DNA of 64,000 bases from Candidatus Celerinatantimonas neptuna (GTDB taxonomy: Bacteria; Pseudomonadota; Gammaproteobacteria; Enterobacterales; Celerinatantimonadaceae): NCBI GenBank assembly GCA_911810475.1, contig OU461276.1, positions 1,269,501-1,333,500 of the forward strand, given 5' to 3'. Below the pieces are notes generated by a model, which did not search any database, was not told the DNA's origin, and saw only the letters and a program-made list of their open reading frames with translations. The translations under genes were made by a program, and so were the position numbers. This document shows, piece after piece, positions 9,695 to 18,430 of the stretch; the first letter of the stretch is position 1; each line of letters begins with the position of its first letter.

Positions 9695-9758
9695 TGTGAC
9701 ATTTTTACCATTCTCATACTAATTTTTGACTAAAATTTCGTTAGACTAACAATACAAT
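9695..9758 (+). promoter_or_regulatory. Candidate pckA promoter with possible CRP half-site
   Basis: TACAAT at 9753-9758 is a reasonable -10. TTGACT at 9726-9731 resembles a -35 but the 21-base gap is long. TGTGA at 9695-9699 with a poor second arm (TACCA at 9706-9710) would place a CRP site about 62 bases before the start point expected from that -10, the classic class I position. pckA is a catabolite-controlled gene in enteric bacteria, so the idea is reasonable but unproven. Confidence 0.3.
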
Positions 9759-9786
9759 AAACATCTTCCCTACAAGGAGCTTTAAT

Positions 9787-11409
9787 ATGGCAGCTAATAA
9801 GCATGCTCTTCTGAAGCTTGATCTTAGCCATTACGGCATTATAGAACCTCAAGAAGTTATTCATAATCCAAGTTATGAACAATTATTCAAAGAAGAAACC
9901 CATGCCGATCTCACCGGGTACGAACAAGGGACACTAACTCAATCTGGAGCCATTGCCGTAGACACCGGTAAATTTACCGGCCGCTCACCGAAAGATAAAT
10001 TCATCGTCAAAGATGATGTAACGCATGATACGTTCTGGTGGAATAACCCGGTCTCACCAAACGACAACAAACCGATTCCTCAGGAAACTTGGGATGAACT
10101 CAAACAAATAACAACATCCCAACTCAGCGGAAAACGATTATTTGTCGTCGATACGTATTGTGGAGCAAACCCTGACAGCCGACTCAAAGTCCGCTTTGTT
10201 ACCGAAGTTGCCTGGCAGGCCCACTTCGTTAAAAATATGTTTATTCGGCCAACTGTTCAGGAACTTCTGACCTACGAGCCTGACTTTGTTGTTCTTAATG
10301 CATCAAAAACAACCAACCCGAACTGGCAGTCACAAGGTTTACACTCAGAAAATTACACTGTATTCAACTTAACTGAACGCATGCAGCTCATTGGGGGTAC
10401 ATGGTACGGCGGTGAAATGAAAAAAGGCATATTTGCCATTATGAATTATTACTTACCGCTTAAAGGTATCGCGGCTATGCACTGCAGTGCTAATGTCGGC
10501 GAAAAAGGTGATGTTGCCATTTTCTTCGGACTTTCAGGTACAGGGAAAACAACCTTATCAACCGATCCCAAACGAGCACTGATTGGCGATGATGAACATG
10601 GTTGGGATGATGATGGCGTATTCAACTTCGAAGGTGGGTGTTACGCAAAAACTATTCATCTTAGTGAAGAAGATGAACCTGATATTTATCATGCCATCAG
10701 AAGAGATGCTCTGTTAGAAAATGTTGTCGTCGATACCACAGGTCAAATTGATTATGACGATAATACCAAAACGGAAAATACACGGGTTTCTTATCCGATT
10801 TACCACATCGAAAATATTGTCACTCCAATCTCCAAAGCCGGCCATGCGAAAAAAGTCATCTTTTTAACCGCAGATGCTTTTGGGGTACTCCCTCCTGTTG
10901 CCAAATTAACGGATGAACAGGCTCAATATCATTTCCTCTCTGGATTTACAGCAAAAGTTGCAGGAACTGAATGCGGAATCACAGAACCGGTTCCAACATT
11001 CTCAGCTTGCTTTGGTGCTGCGTTTTTAACACTCCATCCGACACAATACGCTCAGGTTCTGGTTAAAAGGATGCAAGCCAGTGGCGCAACAGCCTATTTA
11101 GTCAATACAGGATGGAATGGAACAGGAAAACGAATCTCAATTAGTGATACCCGGGGAATCATTGATGCCATTCTAAATGGAGATATTGATAAAGCGCCGA
11201 TGAACCAATTACCAATTTTCAATCTGGCCATTCCTTCTGCACTACCAGGGGTTGACTCTCATATCCTCGATCCGCGGGACACTTATGAGATAGCTGATGA
11301 CTGGCAGGTCAAAGCCGTTGATTTAGCCCAAAGGTTTATCAAAAACTTTGATCAGTATACTGATACCTCAGCCGGCCAGGCACTTGTCAGTGCAGGCCCT
11401 CAACTTTAA
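9787..11409 (+). CDS. pckA: Phosphoenolpyruvate carboxykinase (ATP)
   Basis: A 540-residue enzyme, the normal length for the ATP-dependent bacterial family. It turns oxaloacetate plus ATP into phosphoenolpyruvate, CO2 and ADP, the first committed step of gluconeogenesis. Visible motifs are the substrate loop [13 protein letters not shown] (about 60-72), the kinase-1a P-loop [12 protein letters not shown] (about 247-258), the metal-binding [22 protein letters not shown] segment just after it (about 267-288, listed by its ends only), and the adenine-binding region [14 protein letters not shown] (about 449-462). The ribosome site AAGGAG sits 9 bases before ATG. It is a single-gene unit closed by a strong terminator. 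Confidence 0.98.
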   Translation: MAANKHALLKLDLSHYGIIEPQEVIHNPSYEQLFKEETHADLTGYEQGTLTQSGAIAVDTGKFTGRSPKDKFIVKDDVTHDTFWWNNPVSPNDNKPIPQETWDELKQITTSQLSGKRLFVVDTYCGANPDSRLKVRFVTEVAWQAHFVKNMFIRPTVQELLTYEPDFVVLNASKTTNPNWQSQGLHSENYTVFNLTERMQLIGGTWYGGEMKKGIFAIMNYYLPLKGIAAMHCSANVGEKGDVAIFFGLSGTGKTTLSTDPKRALIGDDEHGWDDDGVFNFEGGCYAKTIHLSEEDEPDIYHAIRRDALLENVVVDTTGQIDYDDNTKTENTRVSYPIYHIENIVTPISKAGHAKKVIFLTADAFGVLPPVAKLTDEQAQYHFLSGFTAKVAGTECGITEPVPTFSACFGAAFLTLHPTQYAQVLVKRMQASGATAYLVNTGWNGTGKRISISDTRGIIDAILNGDIDKAPMNQLPIFNLAIPSALPGVDSHILDPRDTYEIADDWQVKAVDLAQRFIKNFDQYTDTSAGQALVSAGPQL

Positions 11410-11422
11410 ATATCATCGATAT

Positions 11423-11464
11423 ATGATAAAAAATACGGGGCATTAGCCCCGTATTTTTTATCAT
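11423..11464. terminator. Strong bidirectional terminator between pckA and the symporter gene
   Basis: Perfect 19-base arms (ending ACGGGGC / GCCCCGT) around an ATTA loop. The outer parts of the arms are A-rich on the left and T-rich on the right, so a U tract follows the GC stem in both directions. It lies between the convergent genes pckA and the symporter and can serve both. Confidence 0.93.
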
Positions 11465-11512
11465 GCCAAAGAGCGATTAGATAGACTCAATCACCATTCA
11501 TTCAACAATAGG

Positions 11513-12979
11513 TTACTCGCCCCATATATTATGCAAATACTGCCCGGCAACCTTCTCAAGCTGTTTAGGCTCAAAGACAGGTTGCTTGATCCCTAATTTT
11601 CGTTGTCGCTCATAATCATGCAATGTCATAAACGCAACAGGGGCCAGGAAGATAATCGCGATAAGGTTAGTTGTAGCCATTAATCCCATTGCAAAATCAG
11701 CGAATTCCCAGACAAACGTCAGGTTGGCAACAGAGCCTAACATCACCATAGCCAAAACAGCAAAACGCAATATGTTAATCGCAAATTTAGAATGTTTTTT
11801 GAACAAATAACCGATATTAATTTCGCCGTAAGCGTAATTTCCAATAATCGAAGTAAATGCAAATAAGAAAATAGCAACTGCAATAAAGTAACTACCAAAT
11901 ACGCCTAAATGATCAGTCATCGCCTGCTGGGTCAAGGTGATCCCTTCAATGTGCTGACCAGCATGATTTTCCATTAAATGGCTATACACACCAGACAACA
12001 GAATAACCACAGCAGTACAACTACAGATCACTAACGTATCAACAAACACCCCAAAAGATTGAACAAGGCCCTGAGCTGCGGGATGTTTCACAGTGGCTGT
12101 TGCTGCAACATTAGGCGCAGACCCCATACCAGCTTCGTTTGAAAACAAACCACGTTTAATACCATTTTCCATCGCTATCTTAACGGTATACCCCACGGTT
12201 CCACCAATCGCTGGCCCATAGCCAAAAGCACTCTTGAAGATTAAGGCAAGCATTCCTGGAACTTCAGGAAGGTTCGCAATCAGAATGTATAAAGCGACTA
12301 ACAGATATAAAATGGCCATAACAGGGACAATTTTTTCAGCTGTTTTAGCGACAGAACGTACACCACCACAGATAATAACCGCTGTCAAAATAACTAAAAC
12401 AACCCCAGTGACCCATGTTGGGATATTAAATGCTTCATGCATACTATCGGCGATAGTATTCGCTTGAGCACCATTAAATGCTAAACCGTAGGCAAACAAT
12501 AAGAAAATCGCAAAAACGATACTCATCCAGCGATGACCCAACCCCCGCTCAATGTAATATGCTGGTCCCCCACGAAAAGAACCATCCGTATGAGGCTCTT
12601 TATAAACCTGGGCTAAAGTCGATTCAATAAAAGCTGTTGCTAACCCCACTAATGCCGTGATCCACATCCAGAATATTGCTCCGGGACCACCAACCCAAAG
12701 TGCAATCGCAACACCAGCCAGGTTTCCTGTTCCGACTCGCGAAGCCAACGATGTAGCAAAAGCCTGAAAAGCACTAATACCTTTTTCCCCAGCCTCTCTA
12801 CGTGTAAATGTGATTCGCATCATGTGACCAAGCAAACGAAACTGCATAAACCCGGTAAAACAAGTAAACAAGATCCCAGCTCCCAGCAAAAGGTAAACCA
12901 GAACATAAGTCCAGATGAAATGACTGACCGGATCCATCACTACATGAATGATGCTCTCGATTTGTTGAATCAAATCCAT
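11513..12979 (-). CDS. Alanine/glycine:cation symporter (AGCS family)
   Basis: A 488-residue inner-membrane sodium- or proton-driven amino acid importer. About ten or eleven hydrophobic segments are visible. The family signature is clear: SRVGTGNLAGVAIALWVGGP, followed by a FWMWITALVGLATAFIEST segment (about residues 80-120), and further on FSNEAGMGSAPNVAA (about 283-297). The open frame runs 13 codons further upstream, but GGAGAG lies 9 bases before the ATG at 12979 and the shorter product begins MDLIQQIESI like other family members, so I chose this start. Substrate (Ala, Gly or D-Ala) cannot be told from sequence. It is monocistronic and convergent with pckA. Confidence 0.92.
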   Translation of the reverse strand: MDLIQQIESIIHVVMDPVSHFIWTYVLVYLLLGAGILFTCFTGFMQFRLLGHMMRITFTRREAGEKGISAFQAFATSLASRVGTGNLAGVAIALWVGGPGAIFWMWITALVGLATAFIESTLAQVYKEPHTDGSFRGGPAYYIERGLGHRWMSIVFAIFLLFAYGLAFNGAQANTIADSMHEAFNIPTWVTGVVLVILTAVIICGGVRSVAKTAEKIVPVMAILYLLVALYILIANLPEVPGMLALIFKSAFGYGPAIGGTVGYTVKIAMENGIKRGLFSNEAGMGSAPNVAATATVKHPAAQGLVQSFGVFVDTLVICSCTAVVILLSGVYSHLMENHAGQHIEGITLTQQAMTDHLGVFGSYFIAVAIFLFAFTSIIGNYAYGEINIGYLFKKHSKFAINILRFAVLAMVMLGSVANLTFVWEFADFAMGLMATTNLIAIIFLAPVAFMTLHDYERQRKLGIKQPVFEPKQLEKVAGQYLHNIWGE

Positions 12980-13545
12980 AAATTTTAGCTCTCCGTTTGT
13001 GACCTGTTTTCTTAGCATGTCCAGTTAACCAGACAACAGGTTTTATTATGATGTTATGTGGCATAGAGATACCTGAGCGGAGGAGTTTACACGATATGCA
13101 GAAAAAACGTAGGATTTTAATATATAAAAACTTTTACCAACTTTTATAAAATCGCAGAAATTCGCTTAAAATAGAATTAATTAAACGCAATTTCATCTAA
13201 AATTACTCATAAAAAACAACGCTGATATATTCAATAAACTGCATAAAAATACATATGTTTTATCGCGAATTAATCCCAAATACCTAAGATGAAACAATGA
13301 GTTCCAATTTGGAAAATAAAACTAAATATAAGTTGAAGTTATTCTCAATTAAAAAGCCATTCAAAACAGAAAAAACAGAAAAAACAGACCTAATATAACC
13401 TTGTTTCATGATTGTCGAGATACTTATAAGGAACAATAGAGTTATGATAGAAATAACATTAAAAAATATTCAATCGGATTCATTTTTCTTCAAACTATTT
13501 ATCTTTTAAATTTTCATTATATTTCAATCAATGAGAAGCTTTATT
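12980..13545. other. AT-rich non-coding region upstream of the symporter gene
   Basis: No supported gene is present. The left part must contain the symporter promoter reading left; TTGGTA and TAAAAT about 15 bases apart on the minus strand (around 13120-13150) are a weak candidate. I looked for a glycine riboswitch, which often precedes this transporter family, and did not see its conserved core. A small triple repeat of ACAGAAAAA lies at about 13366-13390. Confidence 0.4.
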
Positions 13546-14338
13546 ATGGTCAGTGTTCGCGATAATAGCGACCTTCCCGCAGCCTATCGATGGTTATATA
13601 AATACCATGTGCCTGACGGTATCTCGCAATTCGAACCTTACGTGACAAAATACGATACCTACCGGGCATTACCTGTGCCCCCCGCTGGAGAAAATTACGG
13701 AACCTACAACTGGATCATGACTGAACACTACTGGCTCATCCAATCCATTTAATACCAGCAAAAATGCCACACCCGATGGAATCGCTTTCAGAGAAACATA
13801 TGATCCCAAATATTTACGAATCACCCGCCAACCAATCAATGGCCAACTACGCCCAACCCATTGGCTTAACACAAGAAATGGGTATCATCCGACCGTTTTT
13901 GTTTTCGTTCCTATCTTCTAAGAAGAAAATTATAAAAGAAGCAACCGAACCATCGAAGATGGCCCCAATTATCGCTGGTTAATCGTCTTTAAATACCCCA
14001 AAGGCGTATCTGTCAAACGAGGCAATCGATGGTTTAAACGCAAACTCATTCCGGCTTTGATCAAATGCCCTCAAGTCAATCGAATTATCTCAAGCCATGT
14101 TCTTACTAAACCACATACCAGCCCATTTCAACAAGTTACTGAAATTTGGTTCGATAACAGCAAACAGTGGCAAAAAGCCATGAAGACTATCAGTAAAGAA
14201 GTTCCGCCTCCGAGCTGGACAACCTATCACCATTTCCCATACCTGGCTCCCTATAAAGACTTTGTTGGGGAATTTTTACTGGATTACCCAGAATCCAGTC
14301 ATCTAAGACAATACCAGGGCTATATCACCACACGATAA
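13546..14338 (+). pseudogene. Broken gene of unrecognised family (one frameshift and one in-frame stop)
   Basis: The reading frame starts at ATG 13546 (GAGAAG 9 bases upstream) as MVSVRDNSDLPAAYRWLYKY and hits TAA at 13750. Dropping one base near 13739-13741 restores a frame reading INPFNTSKNATPDG, which runs to a TAA at 13919-13921. The same frame continues through RTIEDGPNYRWLIVFKYPKG to the final stop at 14336. The restored product is about 264 residues with two similar halves, each with a YRWL segment followed by xKYPxG or xKYHVPxG, suggesting a tandem ferredoxin-like (EthD/Dabb-type) fold. I do not recognise the family firmly. Long matching coding frames on either side of each lesion point to recent decay, or to sequencing error at two sites. 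Confidence 0.7.
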
Positions 14339-14463
14339 GAATAAATCTTCAAACTGAACCGTCTCAACAAGATAGTTCAGCGCAAAAATGAGATAAAACG
14401 ATTGGTTGTTGACCAGGGTCATCTATTCGGATGTAGTCAGCGATAGTGATTTATAGGTAGTAC

Positions 14464-14494
14464 TGCTATAATGCTCTCCCGATTTTCACATCGG
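14464..14494 (+). promoter_or_regulatory. pyrBI promoter and short leader hairpin
   Basis: TGC followed by TATAAT (14467-14472) is a consensus extended -10. The -35 region (TAGTGA, 17 bases upstream) is poor. The untranslated leader is only about 33 bases. It holds a small inverted repeat, CCGAT / ATCGG, at 14479-14494 close to the expected start point, but no leader peptide and no attenuator as found in E. coli pyrBI. Confidence 0.75.
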
Positions 14495-14511
14495 ACTTCT
14501 AGGACACTAAA

Positions 14512-15441
14512 ATGACCAACCCGCTGTTTCACCGGCATATCATTTCGATAACCGATCTTTGCCGCCAGGAGCTGGAACTCATTGTAGCCACAGCTAATCA
14601 GCTAAAAGCCACACCTCACCCAACACTACTTCAGGGTAAAGTAATTGCCAGCTGTTTTTTTGAAGCATCGACCCGAACACGGCTCTCATTTGAAACCGCT
14701 GTCCAACGACTGGGGGGAAGCGTGATCGGGTTTGCCGATGGAGGCAATACCTCATTAGGTAAAAAAGGCGAAACATTAGCTGATTCCGTCAGAATCATCT
14801 CTTCATACAGTGACGCTTTTTTCATGCGTCATCCCCGGGAAGGTGCAGCGCGTCTGGCCAGCGAATTTTCCAGCGTTCCTGTCATTAATGGTGGTGATGG
14901 TTCAAACCAGCATCCCACCCAGACTTTGCTGGATCTTTTCACCATCTATGAAACTCAGGGGACCTTAGAAGGATTAAAAGTTGCCTTTGTTGGCGATTTA
15001 AAATACGGACGAACCGTCCATTCATTAGCACAAGCTTTATCGCTTTTCGGTTGCGAATTCTACTTTGTCGCACCACAAGCGCTGGCTATGCCAGACTACC
15101 TGATTGATGAACTCAAAGAAAAAGGGATCCGCTGTAGTTTTCATCAGAGTATCGAACAAGTTATTGATAAGCTGGATATCCTCTACATGACCCGGGTACA
15201 AAAAGAACGTTTTGATGAAACCGAATATCAGTACTTACGCTCCGGGTTCGTTCTTGAGGCCAGTATGTTTGGCCATGTTAAACCAAACCTTAAAATCCTC
15301 CATCCTCTCCCCAGAATAGATGAAATCGACATTCAAGTCGATCAAACCTCTTATGCCTATTACTTCGAACAAGCCCGCAACGGCGTCTTTGCCCGTCAGG
15401 CACTGTTATCTTTGGTTTTAACTAACGAATTCGGAGCCTGA
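14512..15441 (+). CDS. pyrB: Aspartate carbamoyltransferase catalytic subunit
   Basis: A 309-residue catalytic chain that joins carbamoyl phosphate and aspartate to give carbamoyl-aspartate, the committed step of pyrimidine synthesis. The carbamoyl-phosphate site [15 protein letters not shown] (about residues 49-63) is intact, as are the 80s loop ([12 protein letters not shown]), [12 protein letters not shown] (about 104-115), [14 protein letters not shown] (about 128-141), the aspartate loop MTRVQKERF, and HPLPRIDEI near the C-terminus. A ribosome site AGGA lies 8 bases before ATG. It is followed after 4 bases by pyrI, so the enzyme should be the class-B dodecamer under allosteric control. 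Confidence 0.98.
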   Translation: MTNPLFHRHIISITDLCRQELELIVATANQLKATPHPTLLQGKVIASCFFEASTRTRLSFETAVQRLGGSVIGFADGGNTSLGKKGETLADSVRIISSYSDAFFMRHPREGAARLASEFSSVPVINGGDGSNQHPTQTLLDLFTIYETQGTLEGLKVAFVGDLKYGRTVHSLAQALSLFGCEFYFVAPQALAMPDYLIDELKEKGIRCSFHQSIEQVIDKLDILYMTRVQKERFDETEYQYLRSGFVLEASMFGHVKPNLKILHPLPRIDEIDIQVDQTSYAYYFEQARNGVFARQALLSLVLTNEFGA

Positions 15442-15445
15442 TAAA

Positions 15446-15910
15446 ATGGAAAAAAAACTACAAGTTGAAGCAATTGCAAAGGGAACGGTTATTGATCACA
15501 TTCCAGCAGGTCAAGGCATCAAAATTTTACGTTTTTTACGACTTGCCGATACCAATAAGCGCTTGACTATCGGGCTTAATTTACCCACTAAAAATCACCA
15601 ATCGAAAGATCTGATTAAAGTTGCCGATACTATCTTCAGCGAAGAGCAGGCAAATCAACTCGCCTTATTTGCACCAACAGCAACGATCAATGTCATTGAA
15701 GATTATCAGGTCGTCAAAAAATTTCAGGTCACACAACCTGAATCTATTCATGGCGTATTCCAATGCCCGAATAGTAACTGTATTACACATGGCGAAAATA
15801 TTCCCAGCCTGTTTTATATCCGCCAAGTCAATCAGGAACTAAAACTCAAATGTCACTATTGTGAAAAAAGCTTCGCCAGCAGCTTATTTATGGAATTAAA
15901 AGATAACTAA
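15446..15910 (+). CDS. pyrI: Aspartate carbamoyltransferase regulatory subunit
   Basis: A 154-residue regulatory chain that binds ATP, CTP and UTP and links catalytic trimers. The N-terminal nucleotide-binding half is clear (LQVEAIAKGTVIDHIPAGQG, then LRFLRL). The C-terminal zinc domain has its four cysteines in the right spacing: CPNSNC (about 109-114) and CHYC (about 137-140). It is co-transcribed with pyrB and followed by a terminator. Confidence 0.98.
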   Translation: MEKKLQVEAIAKGTVIDHIPAGQGIKILRFLRLADTNKRLTIGLNLPTKNHQSKDLIKVADTIFSEEQANQLALFAPTATINVIEDYQVVKKFQVTQPESIHGVFQCPNSNCITHGENIPSLFYIRQVNQELKLKCHYCEKSFASSLFMELKDN

Positions 15911-15935
15911 CCTGAATGAGTTAAATACAGAATCA

Positions 15936-15966
15936 GAGAAGCCCCGCCAGGGGCTCCTCTTTTTTT
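15936..15966 (+). terminator. Rho-independent terminator of pyrBI
   Basis: The stem AGCCCC / GGGGCT with a GCCA loop is extended by GAG / CTC across one mismatch and followed by TCTTTTTTT. It lies just after pyrI and just beyond the end of the convergent exporter gene; in that direction only a weak T-rich stretch follows. Confidence 0.92.
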
Positions 15967-15969
15967 AGA

Positions 15970-17673
15970 CTATGCAGGCACGACAGACACTGATATTACC
16001 TCATCAGTTTCTTCTATCCCGATATCAGGCCGGATATTTTTAATAATCTGACCATTTTCGAATTTGATCAATTGATCCGCCAAATCAAAATAGCGGTCAT
16101 CATGCGTGATAACGACCACTAATTTGTTCTGTCGCTTCAATTCAGGAATAATTTTCGTATAGAAAATTTCACGGAAGGTCGGATCCTGATCTGCAGCCCA
16201 TTCGTCATAAAGACAGATAGGTGAATCTTCAATATAAGACATCAATAAAGCCAGACGTTTTTTCTGACCTTGAGACAGCATCACTGACGATAGTTTGCCT
16301 TCTTTAGAATCAACTTTCGTGGCTAACCCCAAATCAGTCAGATATTTCCCAATCACTTCATCTTTTGCAAGTTGTCCTTTTGGATCAAGAACATGCTCAA
16401 ATAAATAAAAATCAGAGAAAATAGTTGAGAACAACTGTTGATAATCAGTAACGGCAATCGACTCTCCAACCTCATTCTGATCCAGACGAATACGACCTTG
16501 ATCAGGTTGATATAAGCCAACCAGCAATTTAGCAAACGTTGATTTACCGCTTCCGTTACCTCCGGTCAGAAAGACCGCTTCTCCTCGTTGGAACTGAACA
16601 TCAACCGGTCCGACATGGAACTGGTAGTCGTCATTATTTCCCTCTTGCGCTTCATATTGATAAATCACATTTTCAGCAGATAATGTCTGCCAAGGCTGAG
16701 TTTCAACAAAACTGCGTTTCACCGCCAGATTCTCTTCAAAGTTGTCATCATCCGCTAAATCCAACCCTTCGATTTTCCGATAGGACGCTGTAAATTCACT
16801 GATCTGATTTAATGACCCCACGACGCTTTCCATAGGGTTAATCATGTAAAGAATAGCCAGTACAAAACTGACCACATCAGCTAATGGGATCTCAGTAAAA
16901 TAGATTCTGGAACCAAAAACAATCACACCAATGACAAAAAAGATCAGTGTGGATGTCATACCATTAAGCATTGTAAAAATCAGGGATACCTTAATACTAC
17001 ACCGGCGAATATCAACAAAGTTCGGTAACAAGATCCTTTGATAAACAAAGCGACGCCGATTCGCATTAAGCGTTAACTCCTTTGCGCCATCAACTAATGT
17101 CCGAAGACCTGAAAACAGTTCGTCTTCATACTCCCTCAGACAACGATAATGGGCTAACCCGAACTTTAAAAAGAAACGAGCCACCAAAAAAATCACGACA
17201 ATAAGCGAGAAGACTAATATAAATAGTTGCCAAGAGGTATAAATCATATACGCCAGACATAATAATACAGTCACCAAACTATAAACAAAGTTCGGCATCA
17301 TCAGCAGCCCATCAGACAACTTCGCCGCATCCGTTTTCATCACGGCCATGATCCGGTGGCCTTTGAGTTTCTCAATTGCTGCATAGGGAGTTGATAGAAG
17401 TCTTTTAGATAATGAATCGCGAAATTCATACACCACCAGAGCACCTAATTTAGCCAGCAGATATCGTGAAGCAAAGCTAAAAACCAACACCGAGATAATT
17501 GCCGCACCAAAGATGGCAAAACGCATTGCAAAATGACTCTGCGGATGGCCGATTTGACTGAGTTGATCGGTAATAATCTTAAGCATCCCAAGCCCGGCTA
17601 AAGCGCCGAGCACACTGAGTAACGTTGCTGAAACAATCAGCCACTTAAAACGAACTAAAATTGGTTTAAACAT
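15970..17673 (-). CDS. Cyclic-peptide-type ABC exporter (SyrD/PvdE-like), membrane and ATPase domains fused
   Basis: A 567-residue half-transporter. Six hydrophobic segments lie in residues about 1-300. The ATPase domain has Walker A GGNGSGKST (about 370-378), the ABC signature LSQGQKKR (about 464-471) and Walker B CLYDEWAADQDP, ending with the switch HDD. The WAADQDP sequence after Walker B is typical of the SyrD/PvdE group, which moves cyclic lipopeptides or pyoverdine precursors across the inner membrane. It starts 11 bases after the NRPS-3 stop, with AAGGA as ribosome site, so it belongs to the NRPS operon and most likely exports its product. No MacAB-type efflux pair is present in the window. 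A role in import or immunity is less likely. Confidence 0.9.
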   Translation of the reverse strand: MFKPILVRFKWLIVSATLLSVLGALAGLGMLKIITDQLSQIGHPQSHFAMRFAIFGAAIISVLVFSFASRYLLAKLGALVVYEFRDSLSKRLLSTPYAAIEKLKGHRIMAVMKTDAAKLSDGLLMMPNFVYSLVTVLLCLAYMIYTSWQLFILVFSLIVVIFLVARFFLKFGLAHYRCLREYEDELFSGLRTLVDGAKELTLNANRRRFVYQRILLPNFVDIRRCSIKVSLIFTMLNGMTSTLIFFVIGVIVFGSRIYFTEIPLADVVSFVLAILYMINPMESVVGSLNQISEFTASYRKIEGLDLADDDNFEENLAVKRSFVETQPWQTLSAENVIYQYEAQEGNNDDYQFHVGPVDVQFQRGEAVFLTGGNGSGKSTFAKLLVGLYQPDQGRIRLDQNEVGESIAVTDYQQLFSTIFSDFYLFEHVLDPKGQLAKDEVIGKYLTDLGLATKVDSKEGKLSSVMLSQGQKKRLALLMSYIEDSPICLYDEWAADQDPTFREIFYTKIIPELKRQNKLVVVITHDDRYFDLADQLIKFENGQIIKNIRPDIGIEETDEVISVSVVPA

Positions 17674-17684
17674 AACAACATCCT

Positions 17685-18430
17685 TTACTGTGGCTTAATC
17701 AATTCAGCAACTGAATCAACAAAGGGAACATTAAGTAATCGAATATGATTACCCTGGCTATGAGCAAATTCGAGCTCAGGAACCCACGATTTCCAGCCTG
17801 CTAATTGTTCCTCACGCGCATCACATGCGAGTAACAATTTAAAATCAGTCTGGGGTATCGCTGACGGGGTATAACTGGTACGGATATTGGTTGAAAAGAC
17901 CCTGAAAATTGCCTCAACCTCTGCAAGTTTTGCACTACCTGGCATAAACCTTTTTGCGATCAAGGCCACATGCAAACGCTGCAAACGCTCACCGGCAGAT
18001 AACGAGTTCAAATCACTTTCTGACAATTCCAAAGAAGTGCCTCTCATCTCAAACAAATCGATCAGTCTCAGCAGAGCTTGCAGATCACTGTATTCTCGAA
18101 CCTGGGCATCTGGAACACGAGAATCAGCAAGAACAAGAGATTCTACGCGAACACCATATGCTTCTAATCGATTGGTTAACTCAAGCGCTGCCCACCCACC
18201 AAACGAATGTCCAAATACATAGACAGTCCGGCCTTTCACATGAGCAAGCAATGCTTGGAAATAGAAATCAGCGGCTGCTTCAACCGAAGAATGAGGTAGT
18301 GCATCTCCCCATAACCCTCTGGGCTGTAACCCCAGCACAGACAGGTCATCAGGCAACTTATGAACTAAATCCATAAATCCAAAGACATTGTCCCCAGCGC
18401 CGGGAATACACACGACCACAGGCGAATGAT
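17685..18430 (-). other. NRPS-3 second thioesterase domain (TE2)
   Basis: A second alpha/beta-hydrolase with Ser7830 in GHSFGG, Asp in LADSRVP and His in QGNHIRLL. It differs strongly in sequence from TE1. Tandem thioesterases are known at the end of Pseudomonas lipopeptide synthetases such as those for arthrofactin and massetolide. Confidence 0.85.

Noticed and set aside
12980-13018. Longer symporter start at 13018
   Set aside because: GGAGAG precedes the ATG at 12979, and the extra 13 residues do not look like family sequence.
12980-13130. Glycine riboswitch upstream of the AGCS symporter
   Set aside because: A CTCAGGTATC string resembles part of the motif, but the conserved core and the GGACAGA element are absent.
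13297-13509. Two tiny open frames (13297-13398, 33 codons; 13444-13509, 21 codons, with AAGGAAC upstream)
   Set aside because: They are short, of low complexity, in AT-rich DNA, with no recognisable product; the second has a fair ribosome site but nothing else in support.
15911-17684. MbtH-like helper gene, separate type II thioesterase or LuxR regulator next to the NRPS genes
   Set aside because: None is visible at this end of the operon; they could lie to the right of the window.
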